Source: Colletotrichum lupini (lineage: Eukaryota > Ascomycota > Sordariomycetes > Glomerellales > Glomerellaceae). Taken from it: DNA of 64,000 bases. Position numbers and translations under genes: made by a program. This document shows, piece by piece, positions 12,067-25,110 of this stretch (positions are counted from its first letter, which is position 1; each line of letters opens with the position of its first letter). Under the pieces are notes generated by a model, which was not told the DNA's origin, made no database searches, and worked only from the letters and a program-made list of their open reading frames with translations. The DNA is taken from the NCBI RefSeq assembly GCF_023278565.1, contig NC_064682.1, forward strand, positions 3,410,001 to 3,474,000. Reading direction: 5' to 3'.

Positions 12067-14748
12067 ATGGGTGTGTCCGCCGCTGGACCCGTAATTTCAA
12101 CCTCGACCTTACCGCACCGTTCTCCATCACGGGAGCCAAGGGATGGTCGGATCACGAATGAGAACTTGCCCGGGCACGGACAAAGTCATGGGCAAGCCGG
12201 GGCATTTTCTTGGCCGCCTAGGTTCTTCAGGCGAGAGCCTATCTCGAAGAACTGGGAGAACACGGCCTGGGTTACGGCCCATGTAGAAACTAAGCCTCCA
12301 GAAGAAACTGAGGAGGTTATCTATCTAACCCCGGGAGAACCCGAAGAGGAAGACCCTATTTTTTTCCTCAGTACAGAACACAATTGGGCAGCGGACAAAT
12401 CTCGTGTCGCACCTCTTGTTGCCTTCCTTCAGCGCGCAACGCTGGAGGAGCTCCAACAAGGACACCATCACATTCCGACTGATAATGTTGCCATACTCGT
12501 TGACGGCAACATTTCGAAGAACAAGGTCCATCCACGGCAGTATCTTGGCCCCTTGTCGGCACCTAGATTACTAGAGGAATTGCAAAGAAATGTGAGTTAT
12601 TAACGTCTTTTCAGAACGGCTACCTCTAGGCTTGCACACAATCAATACTAACCACTCGTAGCGCTACCATGAAGACGACAAGGGAGGTGACTCCATTGAC
12701 ACTGAAAGTGGACATGAAGCTGACGCAGAACGACGCCTGATGTAAGTATTCTCACGGTCTCCGAAGAATAGTGGGAAGAAATGAAAGAGGCGAGGAAGCT
12801 GATGTGTCTGTCTAGCTACGTCGTTAATCTCAGTCGGTGGGCCGTCCTCGCGCTCGTGGGATCTGCTCCAGAATCACTCTACAGGCAATTACCCGACTTC
12901 TTGCTTAATTATATCCTATCAAGACCTTCCCTTGGAGTGCATTTTTCGGTATGTGAATGTAGCTCCAAAGTCCCTGACCAATTCAAACAGCTGAAGTAGT
13001 TTAATTCATTCTAGACTGATGGTCCCGAAACCTTCGTCATGCAGTTTTCGTTTCCATACTGGGTATGGCGGACGTCGAAAACCTTGATACGAGACGACCG
13101 AGCCAAAAGTTCAGACGAGGACTCCCTGAGATCTTCACAAGATGTCACATTCTTACGCGCTCTTTCAGGCGCTCAAGCTGGTGGTGAGGGTGTCGACGCC
13201 ATCTACTCGAGCCACATCAGCTGCATTGTGACTGGGTACGATCAGTTTCGCTGGACCTGCATACTGCTATGCGAGGCCTGGTTCGAAGTCGAAGTCATTG
13301 GCTTGCCAACTCCCGATAGCATCGCACGATATGAATGTGAGATGCAGGATGTGGTGGACACGTTTGGCATGGTTGATGTGGTAAATGCGCTTGAAAACTG
13401 CCCGCTTTCAGATCCTCTAGTTCGTGGAAGAAGTATGATGCTCGACTCATCAACTCTAATGTGGCTCCCTCGCCCCTATTTTCTTCGCGTCTTTGAGGTT
13501 CGCCTGGGGCAGATCTATAAAGAGTTCCAAGGAATATTCTACAACTTTGACAAGTGGGTAAAGGGTATCGTAAGTCAGATCCGAGATTCAGTATAGGGTC
13601 ACACGGCTGATCTTACAATGCGCTACAGGGCGTGGAGCATCAGCGTCTGTTGCAACGCCTGCATAAGGCTGCGGGTGATGATCAGACTACCATAAGAGTG
13701 AGAGATGTCTTGGATGAATTGGACAATTTCGAAGATGGCATCCTTGAAGCGGAAAGGATAGTCAAATCACTGTCGCAGACTGTGGAGGGGATCGTTTCGA
13801 GCGGTGACCTGTTCATGACGACGGACGTGAATTACTTCCTTCATGCGGAAGGCCGAACAGGCGACGTATCAGCCTGTTACGCTTATTTATCGCAGATACG
13901 AAGGGCATTCACGGACCTTCGACAACTGCGCATAAGATTTAGGGACCTACAAACCCAATATGAGGAAATGATTAAGAAGGGAGTAGCTGCGAGGGACAAG
14001 GTAACGACCCCCGACGTACAGGCAGACACTGACGCTGGATCTTTCAACTGACAAGGTGAAAAGGCCTTCCTTCGCTTTAAGTTTCGGAAAGCTCAGCCCA
14101 CTCCAGATCCAGCCCCGATTCCCGCTTCCATCGTTGTGCCCCAACAACCTTTGGTGGTTTGCGTCTCAGCTTGGATGACAGTTGTATGTGTTTCTTTCAC
14201 AGAATCCCACCCTTTCTCAACGTAACATAGTTTTGGGACAATCTTCTTACACATCTTGCCAGATTTCTCAACCGCTTGTCAACATAGCCGCCATCTTTGG
14301 CTGTGACGAAATCATCAAATTCAGTCGCACGCCTGGGAACTTTCTGATCTCTCTCGCTCTAATGAGCCTGGGCATGCCCATCATCATCTGGGCTTGCATA
14401 GGACTAACCTCTGGCGGATTTGAATGGTCATTCATCAACTGCTCTCGAGAAAGAGGGAACGCAACCAACGCGAATCCCAATCTCAGAGACAGCTTGCAAG
14501 AGCCGATTGATGGTCCCGCAACTCACCCAATTCGTCGTGCAACATTGCACACAAGATTCATGAACTGGTGGCAGAGATACCACGTTGAGGAACGTCTGCC
14601 TTTCAGAGCGGCTGTTCCACTGGCGCCACCTCCCCAGGCGGGTGTTGATCTCAACGTTTTAAATTTCCGGGCTGGGGCCGATGCAGAGGAGCAACATCAT
14701 GCTCCAAATCAAGCAGGGCCAGTTGCTCGAGCGCGCGAAAGAGCTTGA
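12067..14748 (+). CDS. Large CorA-like membrane protein, cassette 2 (intact)
   Basis: Exons 12067-12591, 12662-12741, 12816-12948, 13015-13569, 13629-14000, 14082-14183 and 14263-14748 give 750 residues, with the same intron positions and phases as the cassette 1 gene. Conserved blocks are QAGAFSWPPRFF in the N-terminal module, RYHEDD then AERRLI at the exon 2/3 junction, YVVNLSRWAVLALVG, IVTGYDQFRWTC, TDVNYFLHAEGRTGD in the helical region, and SQPLVNIAAIFGCDEIIKF leading into a hydrophobic helix at about 617-637. Exon 6 is longer than in cassette 1 and proline rich. The tail of roughly 110 residues is not conserved. Donors and acceptors are canonical, and no stop or frameshift was found. A second exon 6 acceptor near 14053 was rejected because it leads to a stop. 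Function unknown; a membrane-anchored protein is inferred. Confidence 0.75.
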
Positions 14749-17313
14749 GACGAGATCATGACAAGATGGCGCGCTGAGTTTAGTCAGGTTGGGACCTAAG
14801 GTAGGATTCAACAGCTTGGAGGCAAGGAACACCCGCAGGCGCGTGGCTGGAAGAGACACAGTCTCAGCTTCGTCGCGAAAATCTAGTGGACCGATCTTCT
14901 GGTGAGCCCAGAGCTCGGGCGCTACTATTATCTGAAGTAGTGGTGGGATCTCGAGACTTCCCAGGGGGCGGATGGGCACATGAGGACTACACGAAGAAGG
15001 GCTTGAGCTTGACGTCAGATTATGGTCGTCGGGCATCCTCTTGACTATTGAAGTTGAGGGTTACGGTGAACCCTTACTCATGTTCTACTTCAGCTTTAAT
15101 CCCCGCGAAGGGTGAAGCAGGCATCATTTCGGGGCGAATCGATATGAGATATTTCACTGTGACATCACACTGAAAAGAGCATTAACTCGCGATGTAATTC
15201 CGCCCGACCACCACCTCTTTCAAACTTTATGCATAGTCACCAGTTTCTTCACCACCTGATGGTGATTACCGTTATCTCGCCTGATAAACTGTTCCGCAAC
15301 CACGTAGCTGTGTTTCGTTGAAATGATCACGGTCAGCGGGGTCCTGTGTGCTGGCTGGTACGGACATGGACTCTAGCCATATTCCAAGCTCTATGCACGG
15401 TTAGTAAGATTCTCGAGCATCGCCAAAACGAACAAGTAGGGTGCTCTGACTACTTTGCATGGGAGTATTAACCCCAAAGACTTGGCATACCGAGGATACT
15501 ATAAGCCCTCTTCCCCCTACCATATGGAAACCTCTTTCAGAGGATGGCCCAGCACCCCAGTGCAGGATCCCATCTGAACGTGATGGCCACCTGTGTCAAT
15601 CATAACGGTAGCTCGCTTTCGAGTTGCTCAGCATCAACTCAGGATTGGTGATTGCCGTAGGCAAGCTGGAATGTCTCGGTCGTATTGAGACATCATCTAC
15701 TCCGTACTTCGGAGTTCGGACTCGTTGAAAGTAGCCATCCACAGACCCCAAGCCGCGGCAGTTACGCGGGAGCTGGCTTGATCTTCGACCCACGGATGAC
15801 GGACCAATTTCTCTCCCGAGTCAATAAGACATGGGTTGACGAAGAGATCAATTGAACTATATGAATTTCTGCGTAGGTGTAAAAAGGAGGTTCCAACCAT
15901 AGGTTGGGCAGGCCGCGATAATCAGAAGTAGGGGCCGTAATTGGCCCCTGCGCGGGCGGCCGTACGCCGAGGTCGAATTGGACTTCCGATCCGACAGTGC
16001 CCATGTCCATCCTTCTCCTATGTTCAAGCTCCAATTATTACGAGAACTTCGGACGATACTCCGTGATATTCCTCCTTTATGCACATTTCGTCCCTTTATG
16101 TTCAATGAACCGAGGATTTCACTCCGCATCCGAGATAAGATCCCACCGCGAAAAGGGGAGGTTCAATTTGGACATGGTAAACCAGGAGATCCTCAGAGCA
16201 GAATTTGGGGCAGTTCTAACTCATAATCAGCCCATTCGCCATCACCGAGTCGTGGATAGTTGCATTCTGGAGGGGGAAGAAAGTTCATCAAAGGTATGAG
16301 CTCAGAGCTTGGCCAATCGACAAGGAACTGGCTCAAAACGGCTGGCGCTATGGCAGAGGAAGGACGTAGCGTCTTTGAAGTTCGAAAACTTCCCTGTTGG
16401 ACACGCTAGTGTTTGTCTTGAATTTTGATTCATTCCGAATTCTGACCATCCTCCCTGCTATGCAAACCATGAACCCTGTGTTCTTGGCCAACCGTCCTTA
16501 CTGCATAGATGTTGCAATACCTCAGCGGGATCTCGGCCAGCAGCGGAAGGAGCAGAATAACCAAGGCGCATGCCTATCGCCTGAGTATCAAAGAGGAGGA
16601 GAGGTTTTACTTATTGCAAGCCGTAGAGATTATTACGTGATTCGACGCAGCCTTTAACTTTTTGCGGAAATTGGCTGTGTCACCGAGATGCAAAAACGGA
16701 TGTAAGACAAAAGGGCAGTCAGTGCCCCTAAAACGACGTTACCGAACTATAACAGAATAAGCAATTGGGCACGCGGGCACACGAATGCAAGGACGGACGA
16801 GGTAGGTCTTCAGTATCATTCTTGAGTGGAAGACTGCGATCAAGTGGAAAGGAAATTTTGTCAATCACGTCAGCTCTACGTCGAGGTACTTAAGTCTTCG
16901 TTAGGCAATATTGTTGAGTCTAACCTTCCACCTTTGCTGTCCAACTTTCCACTTCTGCTGTCCATTCACACTCGTTTCGCCTCAAGGCACTCACAGTCTT
17001 GACCGACCCAACCACGCTCACTTTTCCTATTGGTTGCACAGCCTTCCTGGATCAAAAAGTCAGGGCATCCACTTGGAGCTGTGATAGCAGCCTTAACGAC
17101 CAAAACATCACTCTCGGCCAATCCTAGCAACCCCCTACTCGGTCAATGTGACTACTTTGCTGGCTGCCTTGATTAAGGTAACCGATGCATGCGGTCCTGT
17201 CCAATTGATTATCAAAAGAAGACGACGCCTCAGAATCGTCACCAGGGAGATATTTGGGACCATCCGGCAGACGGGGGAAGGACGTCGCCTGTATTGCAGA
17301 ACTCACTGAGTCA
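14749..17313. other. Intergenic region between cassettes 2 and 3
   Basis: About 2.6 kb. The only recognised content is an LTR fragment at 15830-15996. The remaining frames (for example around 14660-15040 and 15980-16660) are short, overlap frames on the other strand and show no motif. Normal base composition is kept throughout, so RIP has not affected this stretch. Confidence 0.45.
15830..15996 (+). repeat. Truncated, non-RIPped LTR fragment
   Basis: From about 15830 the sequence follows the 205 bp LTR of the two retrotransposons from roughly LTR position 38 to its end, but with C and G where the other copies carry T and A: for example GGTTCCAACC against GGTTTTAATT, and GAATTGGACTTCCGATCCGA at the end. 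The first ~38 bp of the LTR are missing and no target duplication was found. It probably represents the pre-RIP sequence of this family, spared because the duplicated tract is short. Confidence 0.8.
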
Positions 17314-17628
17314 ATGGTACATTTACCACTGTTCTTCTCTCGTGATACGGACTATAAATGTATCGTTTCTCGCCCATCAGTCACTGATACTGCGCTTCTT
17401 GTCCAGCCTCCGAGAAAGAAATATGCGTTCATGTGGACTTGTGTAAGTACTTGATAGTCCGTCCCGCTGCCTTTCCAGCTCGCTAGCCTTGTTCCCTCTA
17501 TGACTAAAATTGATATAAAGATACTAATATCAATCTCAGTGTTGCTATGGACAAGGCGGTATGACTATAGTTATAGATCCTTGCCCTAATTGCCGCTATC
17601 CGCGTTATTCGCAGTGCAGGGTAGAAAG

Positions 17629-17633
17629 GGTTC
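17629..17633. repeat. Target-site duplication of LTR element 1 (left)
   Basis: GGTTC lies immediately before the left LTR and is repeated exactly at 25053-25057 after the right LTR. A perfect 5 bp duplication fixes both ends of the element and shows that it is a complete insertion. Confidence 0.9.
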
Positions 17634-17838
17634 TATTAGTATCCCTATTATAAGGTAGTTAGTTCGAACCGTAGTTAACGAAGAGATTAATTAAACTATA
17701 TAAATATCTACGTAATAAGTATAAAAAAGAGGTTTTAATTATAAGTTAAGCTAGCTATAATAATCGTAAATAGGGCCCCTAATTAGCCCCTATATAGTTA
17801 GCTATATACCGTAGTTAAATTAAACTTCTAATTTAATA
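17634..17838. repeat. Left LTR of element 1 (205 bp)
   Basis: It begins TATTAGTATCCC (RIPped form of TGTTGGTATCCC, which survives in copy 2) and ends TTTAATA (RIPped form of CCGACA). It aligns over its full length with 24848-25052 and with both LTRs of copy 2. Confidence 0.88.
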
Positions 17839-20800
17839 CTAACTTTTTTTTTTATTAATTTAACCGCTATAGTTAGAAATATAATTCGACCTCGGGCCCG
17901 TTTATTAAGTCGTCTTTTTTTTCCTTTTTCTTTTACTCTTTTTATATAACCTATCCCTTTATTTATATAATAACTTTTCTATTATTTATAAATTACTCTA
18001 ATCCCTTATTTAGTACTATTTTTATAAAAGCGTTTACGAAGTTATTTTTATTATTAATCTAACGGATCTTAAGTATTTTATACTTTTTGTACGATTACCT
18101 AAGGGCTATAATATCGATTATAAGCCTCTTTTCCTTCGTCGTTCTTAATTTAATAAGGTATTTATATAGTAAGTAAGAATCGGTATAAATAACTATTAAA
18201 ATAAATAAAAAGCTAATTTAATTAGTAATCTTCCTTAGCGTTATTAAAATTACGTAAGAGAGGTTAATGTTATTCACTATATTATAAACTTTTAATACTA
18301 ATATACTTCTCGTTATTTACTTATTTTTAATTAATAAGTAATAGATTCTATTACTATATATAATAAATTCGCTTTTACTTATACTCTTATTAGCTAGGAT
18401 AATAATATACCCTAATTACGAAATAAGGTCGTTATTATTTATAAATAACTTATTAATAAAAACGTAGAGCTTATTAATTACAAAGTTAATTAAGTAATAA
18501 ACGAGACTTTAATTAAGATTCGTTTACTACTACTTAAGCTACTTATTAAGTACTTTAATATCTCGTTTAGTTAAATTTATAGCTTATACTACCCTAGTAT
18601 AATTAAAAATTATTTCGGGCTAATAAATATTTATAATATATACCCCTCGTATAAGCTTAGCTTTATATTATTTTTTAATATTAATTATATTTAAATTAAC
18701 GAGGTTAATCTTCTCGCCCTACCCCTTTTATTAAAAAACGACAGTTTTTTTTTTAATTATAAGAATCCCGCTATTAAATACTAAGGGGGTATTTATTATA
18801 AGGACCTTTTTTAGCTTCGTTATAAAGCCCGCTTTTTAAAGCTCCTTATCCTCCTTTTTTATAAAATTAATATTAAATAGGCTTAATATATTATTAGTTT
18901 ATATTCTAACGATCCTAAATTAGTTACTTTTATACTCCGCGATTAGTAAGTATAGGTTATATATAAAAATAATTATTAATAATTAATTAATATAAAAATT
19001 ATAATAAGTAGCTTATTAATAAGTACCCGATTTTATGAGCCTATATAATAGCTTAAGTACTTTAATAATCGTACTTTTTAAGTACTTATTAGCTATTTCT
19101 TTTAGTAAATAGGCTAGGATTTTCTTTATAAGCCCTATAACTAATTAAGTATAGGCCTAGGTAATATTATAACTCTAAATCTCGTATCCCTTTTTCTATA
19201 ATAATATTATTAGTATTATTATTAATCGTTAGCTATAGCGTTATATAATAAGTAATTATATAAGTAGCGTCGCTTTTTTAACGTCGCCGTACTTTTAAAT
19301 TATATATTTAGACTTTTTATATAGCCAGGGTATTCCTTTCCCTTTAATTTTATAAGCTATTCGTAATTTAAATATATAGAGGTTTATATATTTTTCTAAG
19401 TTATATAAGATAAATCAATAGACCCCTCGATTATAAAAAGTATTTATTTTAATAAGATCTAATCCTTTATACAGCTTTTTAATAATTATAATTATACTTT
19501 CTTTACGTAGTTTAACCGCTAGCTTAAAATTAGTTTTTTTTTTTATTATATAAAAAGTATTAATTACCTCGTTATTAGTAATAAATTATTACGTTAGGGC
19601 TTACCGTCGTAGTTTTTTATAACGTCTTATTAGTAATATTCGTACCCTTTTAGCAATTTCCTCTTCTTTATTATTTATTAATATTATTACGATAACTTTA
19701 TTAAAAATAATTTTTTATACCTTTATTACGGGTTATATAGTTTCCCCTAGCTCTTTTTTTTTTTATAAGTTAGAAATTACCTTATTAAGATTTATATAAT
19801 ACGGTCTAACTATTATAATTAATATTTTAAATAGCTAGTCGTAATTTCTTATAACTATATAAAAGCGCTCGTTAATAGAAATTAACTTATATAGCCTAGC
19901 TTATTATTAAGTAATTTCGCGCTATATTTATATATTTAAATTTAGTAATATATTTAGATTACCCCCTATATTAGGCTTATTGCGCGTAGTAATTACCTCG
20001 TTAACTTATTTTTTTATATTTACCTCGCGCAGTACTTATATTACTTTTTTAACTACTCGGGCTCGTTAGCTTATACTTAATAATAATAGCGAGGCTAAGG
20101 TCGTTCTTAAATATACTCTAAATACTAATAATATTAATATAAATCCGTTAGGCCCTATAATATCGTTATAATATTTAAGTACTATCTAGAGGTATTCGTC
20201 GTTAATAAAATCCGGATTTCTTTTTTTAATAATTCTAAACGCCCTTTTTAATTACTAATATACCCTTTTTACTTTTTTAATATTATAGTGCGCTTTAACG
20301 GGTACGACTTTTAGTTATATATTATAGGCCGTTATATTATCCTTAAATTTTATTAACTTAAAGCTAGTATTAGCGTCGGTTCTAATATTATTTAGTAGTC
20401 CTTAATATATATCGATCTAGCTTTTTTATAGGGCTACTTATATTATTTTTATTTATAAATCCTAGAGGAATTACCTTACTTAAAAAGATATAGCTACGTT
20501 AATTATATATAGTACTAGCCGACTATTTAAATAAAAGATATCGATAACGATTTCCTAGTTAAAATTAAGCTTATTACGTAATTTAAACTTAAATTTACGT
20601 AGGCTTTGCGTATTTATTTAGTATTAGTAATATACTTTCGTTAACTACTCTAGCGCCCCTATTTCGATATTATTATTATTTAATTACTTTAAGAGGTTAT
20701 ATAGCCTTATAACTAACGAGTACCCAAATCTTTAGTATAGTTTTCTAAGCTTATTTTTTGTTAAGTAATTAATTAACTTCGTATTATTAATAAGCTTTAT

Positions 20801-23800
20801 AAACGTATACCCCTATTATTATTTAATTATTTTAAAGTACTTACCGCTAGAGATTCTATTTTTTATATTATTAAATATAATACTTAGTCGATCTATATTT
20901 TTTAAATATAAGAGAAATAGGGTATTAATAAGTAGAATATAAAAAGTTATCGTTCCGAAGTACGTTTTTACTTTTATTATATTTAGGGCGACGATTTCCT
21001 TATTTAGGCCGAAACTAATCTTTATAATACCTATTATTAACGTATTAAATATTACTAATACGATCTTTTATAATACTTAAAATTACCTTTTTCTTTTAGT
21101 TAACTATTATAATACCCTAATATTTAAAATAATCCTATAGAAATTATCCAAGCTATACTTTTTACTTATATAAAATACTTATATAAGCTTAGTATTTAAA
21201 AGATCTAAGTAATATAAAAAGGACCCCTCTAGCTACCCCTAGATTTACTTAGTATTATATTCTTTTTTTTTTAAATATTAAAAAAAATAGCGTCTTCTCT
21301 TTAATTATTAAGAAAATAGGCTTTGGCCTTATTAAATTTACTTTTTTAGCTATTTTTATATCCGTTATTTAAAAGACCTTCCCTTATTATTTATAAATAA
21401 AAGCTTACTTATTAAAAGCTTTCGCTACCCTCTATTCGTTTAGCCTCGTATATTCTTTAAAAGCTAATAAGGTAAAAAAAGAGTAGTTAATATTATTAAT
21501 TTCGTTATAATTTAATTCGTTAGTATAAGGGATAAGATCTTCCTTATTTTCTAAATCTCTTATAAGAAGTATATACTTTAAGTTATTATTTTAACTACTA
21601 TTACCAAGTTCTATACCCTTAGATTTATTTTTATATATAATAAGGAATTAGTTAAACTAATAAGGGCTAGTTCTACTATTTACTACCCTCGACTTTTTAT
21701 ACTATTTATATAATTTAATACGCTCTTTTTTAAAATAATTACTTAACTAATATCTATCCTTTTTATAAATATAATATTACCTCTTTTATTACCCTATTTA
21801 TAAGTTAAATCTCTACTTATTTAATAAATCTAGGCCTCTTTATTAGTAATTATTATATCTAGCCTCTTTTCCTTTTTTATTATACATTTAATCGACTTAA
21901 TATTATTAATAAGGGCCGTTATATACTTAGAAATAGGTTTAGTATAGTATTTTTATTTTAATATTAAAACTAGATCTTAGCCTCGAGTAAAGTATTTTAT
22001 AGTTTTTAAGTACTTAGTATAGGGTTATTTTTATTTTTAATATACGTTAAATTATAGTAAAAAAATATCCGACTTTCTATTTATTTATCCCCTTATTTAG
22101 CTAGGTTTTCGCTAGCTTATTAATTCGATTAATAAGCTCTTTAAGGATCTTTATTTATAATTTACCCTCTATTATCTTAGCTATAAATATAAAAGAAATC
22201 GCTCGTAGTTTAAATAAGAGCTCTAAGTTCTTATCGTAAGTCTTAAAGCGGCTTCGGATTACGTTAATTATATTAAAAAAGTCGTTTTAATTAAGATTAC
22301 GTACTACTTTATAATAATAATTAGAGGCTTTACTTATAAATATAATATTAATTACTAAATAGTATTAATATTCCCTAATTTTAATTTTTTTATAATAATT
22401 ATAAAATATTATTAGGGTTTTTTATAAGACCTTATACTTCCCCCTAAAATACAATTTCTCTTTTAAAAAGATCTTTTTAAAGTTTATAAATTACTTCGTA
22501 TTTACTACTAGATTTTTAGTATTTATATACGATCCTTACGTCGCTATATATGATTAATAACTTCGGGTTATTTACTTTTTTTTTTATTAACCGATCGGCA
22601 CCGAATTTCGTATTAGTAGCGATAACGAGTTATAAATTAAAATAAATAGAATTATTAATTATCGTACTTCTAATACTATATTTTACCCTAGTATATTCTT
22701 TTATAATAATAAATTTTTATTAGTAATTATAAGGAGGAAATCTAAGTCCTTTACCCTTTTTTTAAATTCATTAAAACGATTATACGCTCTATTAACTTAT
22801 ACTTAGTTCTATAATACAAATTCCTCCTTTATAATTATTATTACTAATATTTTATATAGCTCTTATAATTATAATTACGTTAATAATACCCCTTACTTAT
22901 AAAAGAATTTATTAACTACTTTTATAATTCCTAAGCTTGCGCTTATAAACTATTCGTTTAGTTAGTAACTAAAGTTATTTATAATTTTATAAAATAGGGG
23001 TTACCCCTATAGCCCCTTTTTCTTATAGACCTTAGTTAAATAAATTAATACTATATTAATTTACTTACCGTTAGGCTAATTTATAATTTTATATATCTAC
23101 GTTCCTTAATAATCTAGGTTAATATTTACTTACTTATAAAGGATTAAAATTCTATTTAAAATTAGGTTTCGTTCTCTTTTTCTTTACCCTAACTCGCTAA
23201 GGGTCGTACTCTAACTTATACTTATATCAATAATTACTAGCGTATTTAATCTTAATAAGGATATATTTAATCCGCGCGCTAATTATAATAAATCCGTACT
23301 TTTACTACTTAACGAATTTATTAAGGTCTAAGAGATTCTTATTTTTTCTTACTATCTCGCTACTATTCTTATTTTTATTATTATTAATAATTATTATTTC
23401 CCCTTTAAATCGCTAATTATTATACTTATTAAGATCCTCTTTTTTATTTAGTATAAAAGGATAAGTTTTAGTAGTTCTTTTTTATAATAATAATAATAAA
23501 CGTTTATATTATTATAAAAAGATATAATAATTAGTCTCGGGATTTTTATTAGTTACCGATTTCCGTTATCCTATATACTTTTAGCTTCTTAAGCCTTATA
23601 TTCTTTATAATCTCTAAATAGTTTCCTTTTTTAACCTACCTCTTTTAAGGTAATATTCTATAAAAATAGTTAAAAATAAATACTAAGCGGCTCGTAAAGG
23701 AGCTATATAAGCTATCAAGAACTATATAAACTATTAAATATAGTTAATAAAATTAAGCCCTCTTTTTTATAAAATCGTAGATTTTAAGGACTTATTAAAA

Positions 23801-24847
23801 AATACCTACTTATTACTCATACGTAGTAGGGTTAAATACCTTAAAAAACTTATTTTTTATAACCTCTTAATACCCTATTTTATCTTTTTTAAATAGTCTT
23901 TTTCGTAGCTTAATTATAGTTAAGTAATTATTACTTATTAATAATCCCTTTTATTACTTAGTTAATTTCTTAAAATTAGTAATTTCGTACTAAGAGTTAA
24001 TATAAAAAAGAGCCCTTTAGTAGCTTTTTAAAAGATTTCTTTTTTCTTTTTAAATCCTTATTTTTTTAGCCTTTTCTTAAGCTAATAATAACTTTAATAA
24101 GAGGTTATAGGATTATTTTAAAATAGCCGCTTTTTTTTTAAGTTAATTTCTAAGATTTATAATACTCTTAACTCGATATTATTAAAACTTCTAAATCCCC
24201 TCCTCTTTTATTAAACCGTCCCCTATATTATATTTTTAAATAATACCCGGGGGGTAGTTAAGGGAGCTATAAAGAGGTCGTTTAAATTATGGGCTTAAGG
24301 TTATATTTATAAAATCCTTATAATAATAAACTTTTTTATATACTTTAAATCTCTTAGTTTAATAACTCTTATAAAGTTACTTTTATTACTAAATAAGAAT
24401 ATTTATATTTAAAAATCCCCTTTTTTAATTACGTAATACTCTTTTATATTATATTATTAAGCTCGTTTGTCATACTAATTAATTAGGTAAATAGTCGTTA
24501 TATAAGTATTTCTTTTTATTAATTTAACTAGTTAATTTCTAATTACGGGCCGGCTATAGAAAAGTTATTTAATAAAAAAGCTACTTACGGTAATAATAAA
24601 AGGCTAGTTATTTAAGTAGTTCCGCTAATTAACGTATTTTAATATAATAAACGTTAAACTCTTATAAATAATAAAGGGCTATAATTACTTAATTCTATAT
24701 ACTATTTAAAAATCGCCTCCTTTTTCGTTTACTTCTATAAGGTTAATTAATATAAATCTCCTATCCCGTATAATATTAAGAAGTCGTCTCTTCTGTATAA
24801 TAAAATACCTTACTAATCTATAATAATAGAATTTAATTACTAATTAG

Positions 24848-25052
24848 TATTAGTATCCCTATTATAAAGTAATTAGTTCGAACTATAATTAATAAAAAGA
24901 TTAATTAAACTATATAAATATCTGCGTAATAGGTATGAAAAGGAGGTTCTAACCGTAAGTTAGGCTAGCTACGATAATCGTAAATAGGGCCCCTAATTAG
25001 CCCCTGCGCAGTCGGCTGTATGCCGTAGTCGAATTGGACTTCCAATCCGATA
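24848..25052. repeat. Right LTR of element 1 (205 bp)
   Basis: Starts TATTAGTATCCC and ends GACTTCCAATCCGATA, followed at once by the GGTTC target duplication at 25053-25057. Its last ~60 bp are much less mutated than those of the left LTR, so RIP intensity fades toward the element edge. Confidence 0.88.
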
Positions 25053-25110
25053 GGTTCAGATACGCCAGCAGGAACAAAGTCTGCAGTCACCTAATAGCCC
25101 AGTTGTATAA

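Larger units (their letters stand above)
17634..25052 (-). mobile_element. LTR retrotransposon copy 1, complete but destroyed by RIP
   Basis: 7,419 bp bounded by 205 bp LTRs and flanked by GGTTC duplications. The interior is nearly free of CpA/TpG and has no long open frame, as expected after heavy RIP. Orientation is inferred as minus: just inside the left LTR lies a pyrimidine run (17838-17855) that reads on the minus strand as a polypurine tract next to a 3' LTR. Just inside the right LTR the minus strand reads CTAATTAG, which could be a RIPped primer-binding site starting TGG. Gag/pol domains cannot be recognised, so Gypsy versus Copia is undecided. It sits inside the cassette 3 micro-protein gene. 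Copy 2 at 31675 is colinear and in the same orientation. Confidence 0.85.
17314..25110 (+). pseudogene. Zinc-ribbon micro-protein of cassette 3, split by LTR element 1
   Basis: Exons 17314-17316 (ATG), 17407-17442 and 17540 onward; the third exon is cut at 17633 by the retrotransposon at 17634-25052 and resumes after the duplicated target at 25058, reaching TAA at 25108-25110. On either side of the insertion the frame is that of the intact copies: GTAEAGG-type codons for VERV precede it and codons for QIRQQ follow, matching the RVHVR/KLHVR segment of the paralogues. Two cysteines conserved in cassettes 1 and 2 are tyrosine here (CCYG for CCCG or CYCG, and PRYSQC for PRCSRC), both G-to-A changes in TpG context. 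The intron keeps a CACTGAT branch motif. The gene is non-functional as it stands, both by insertion and by loss of two metal ligands. Confidence 0.75.
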
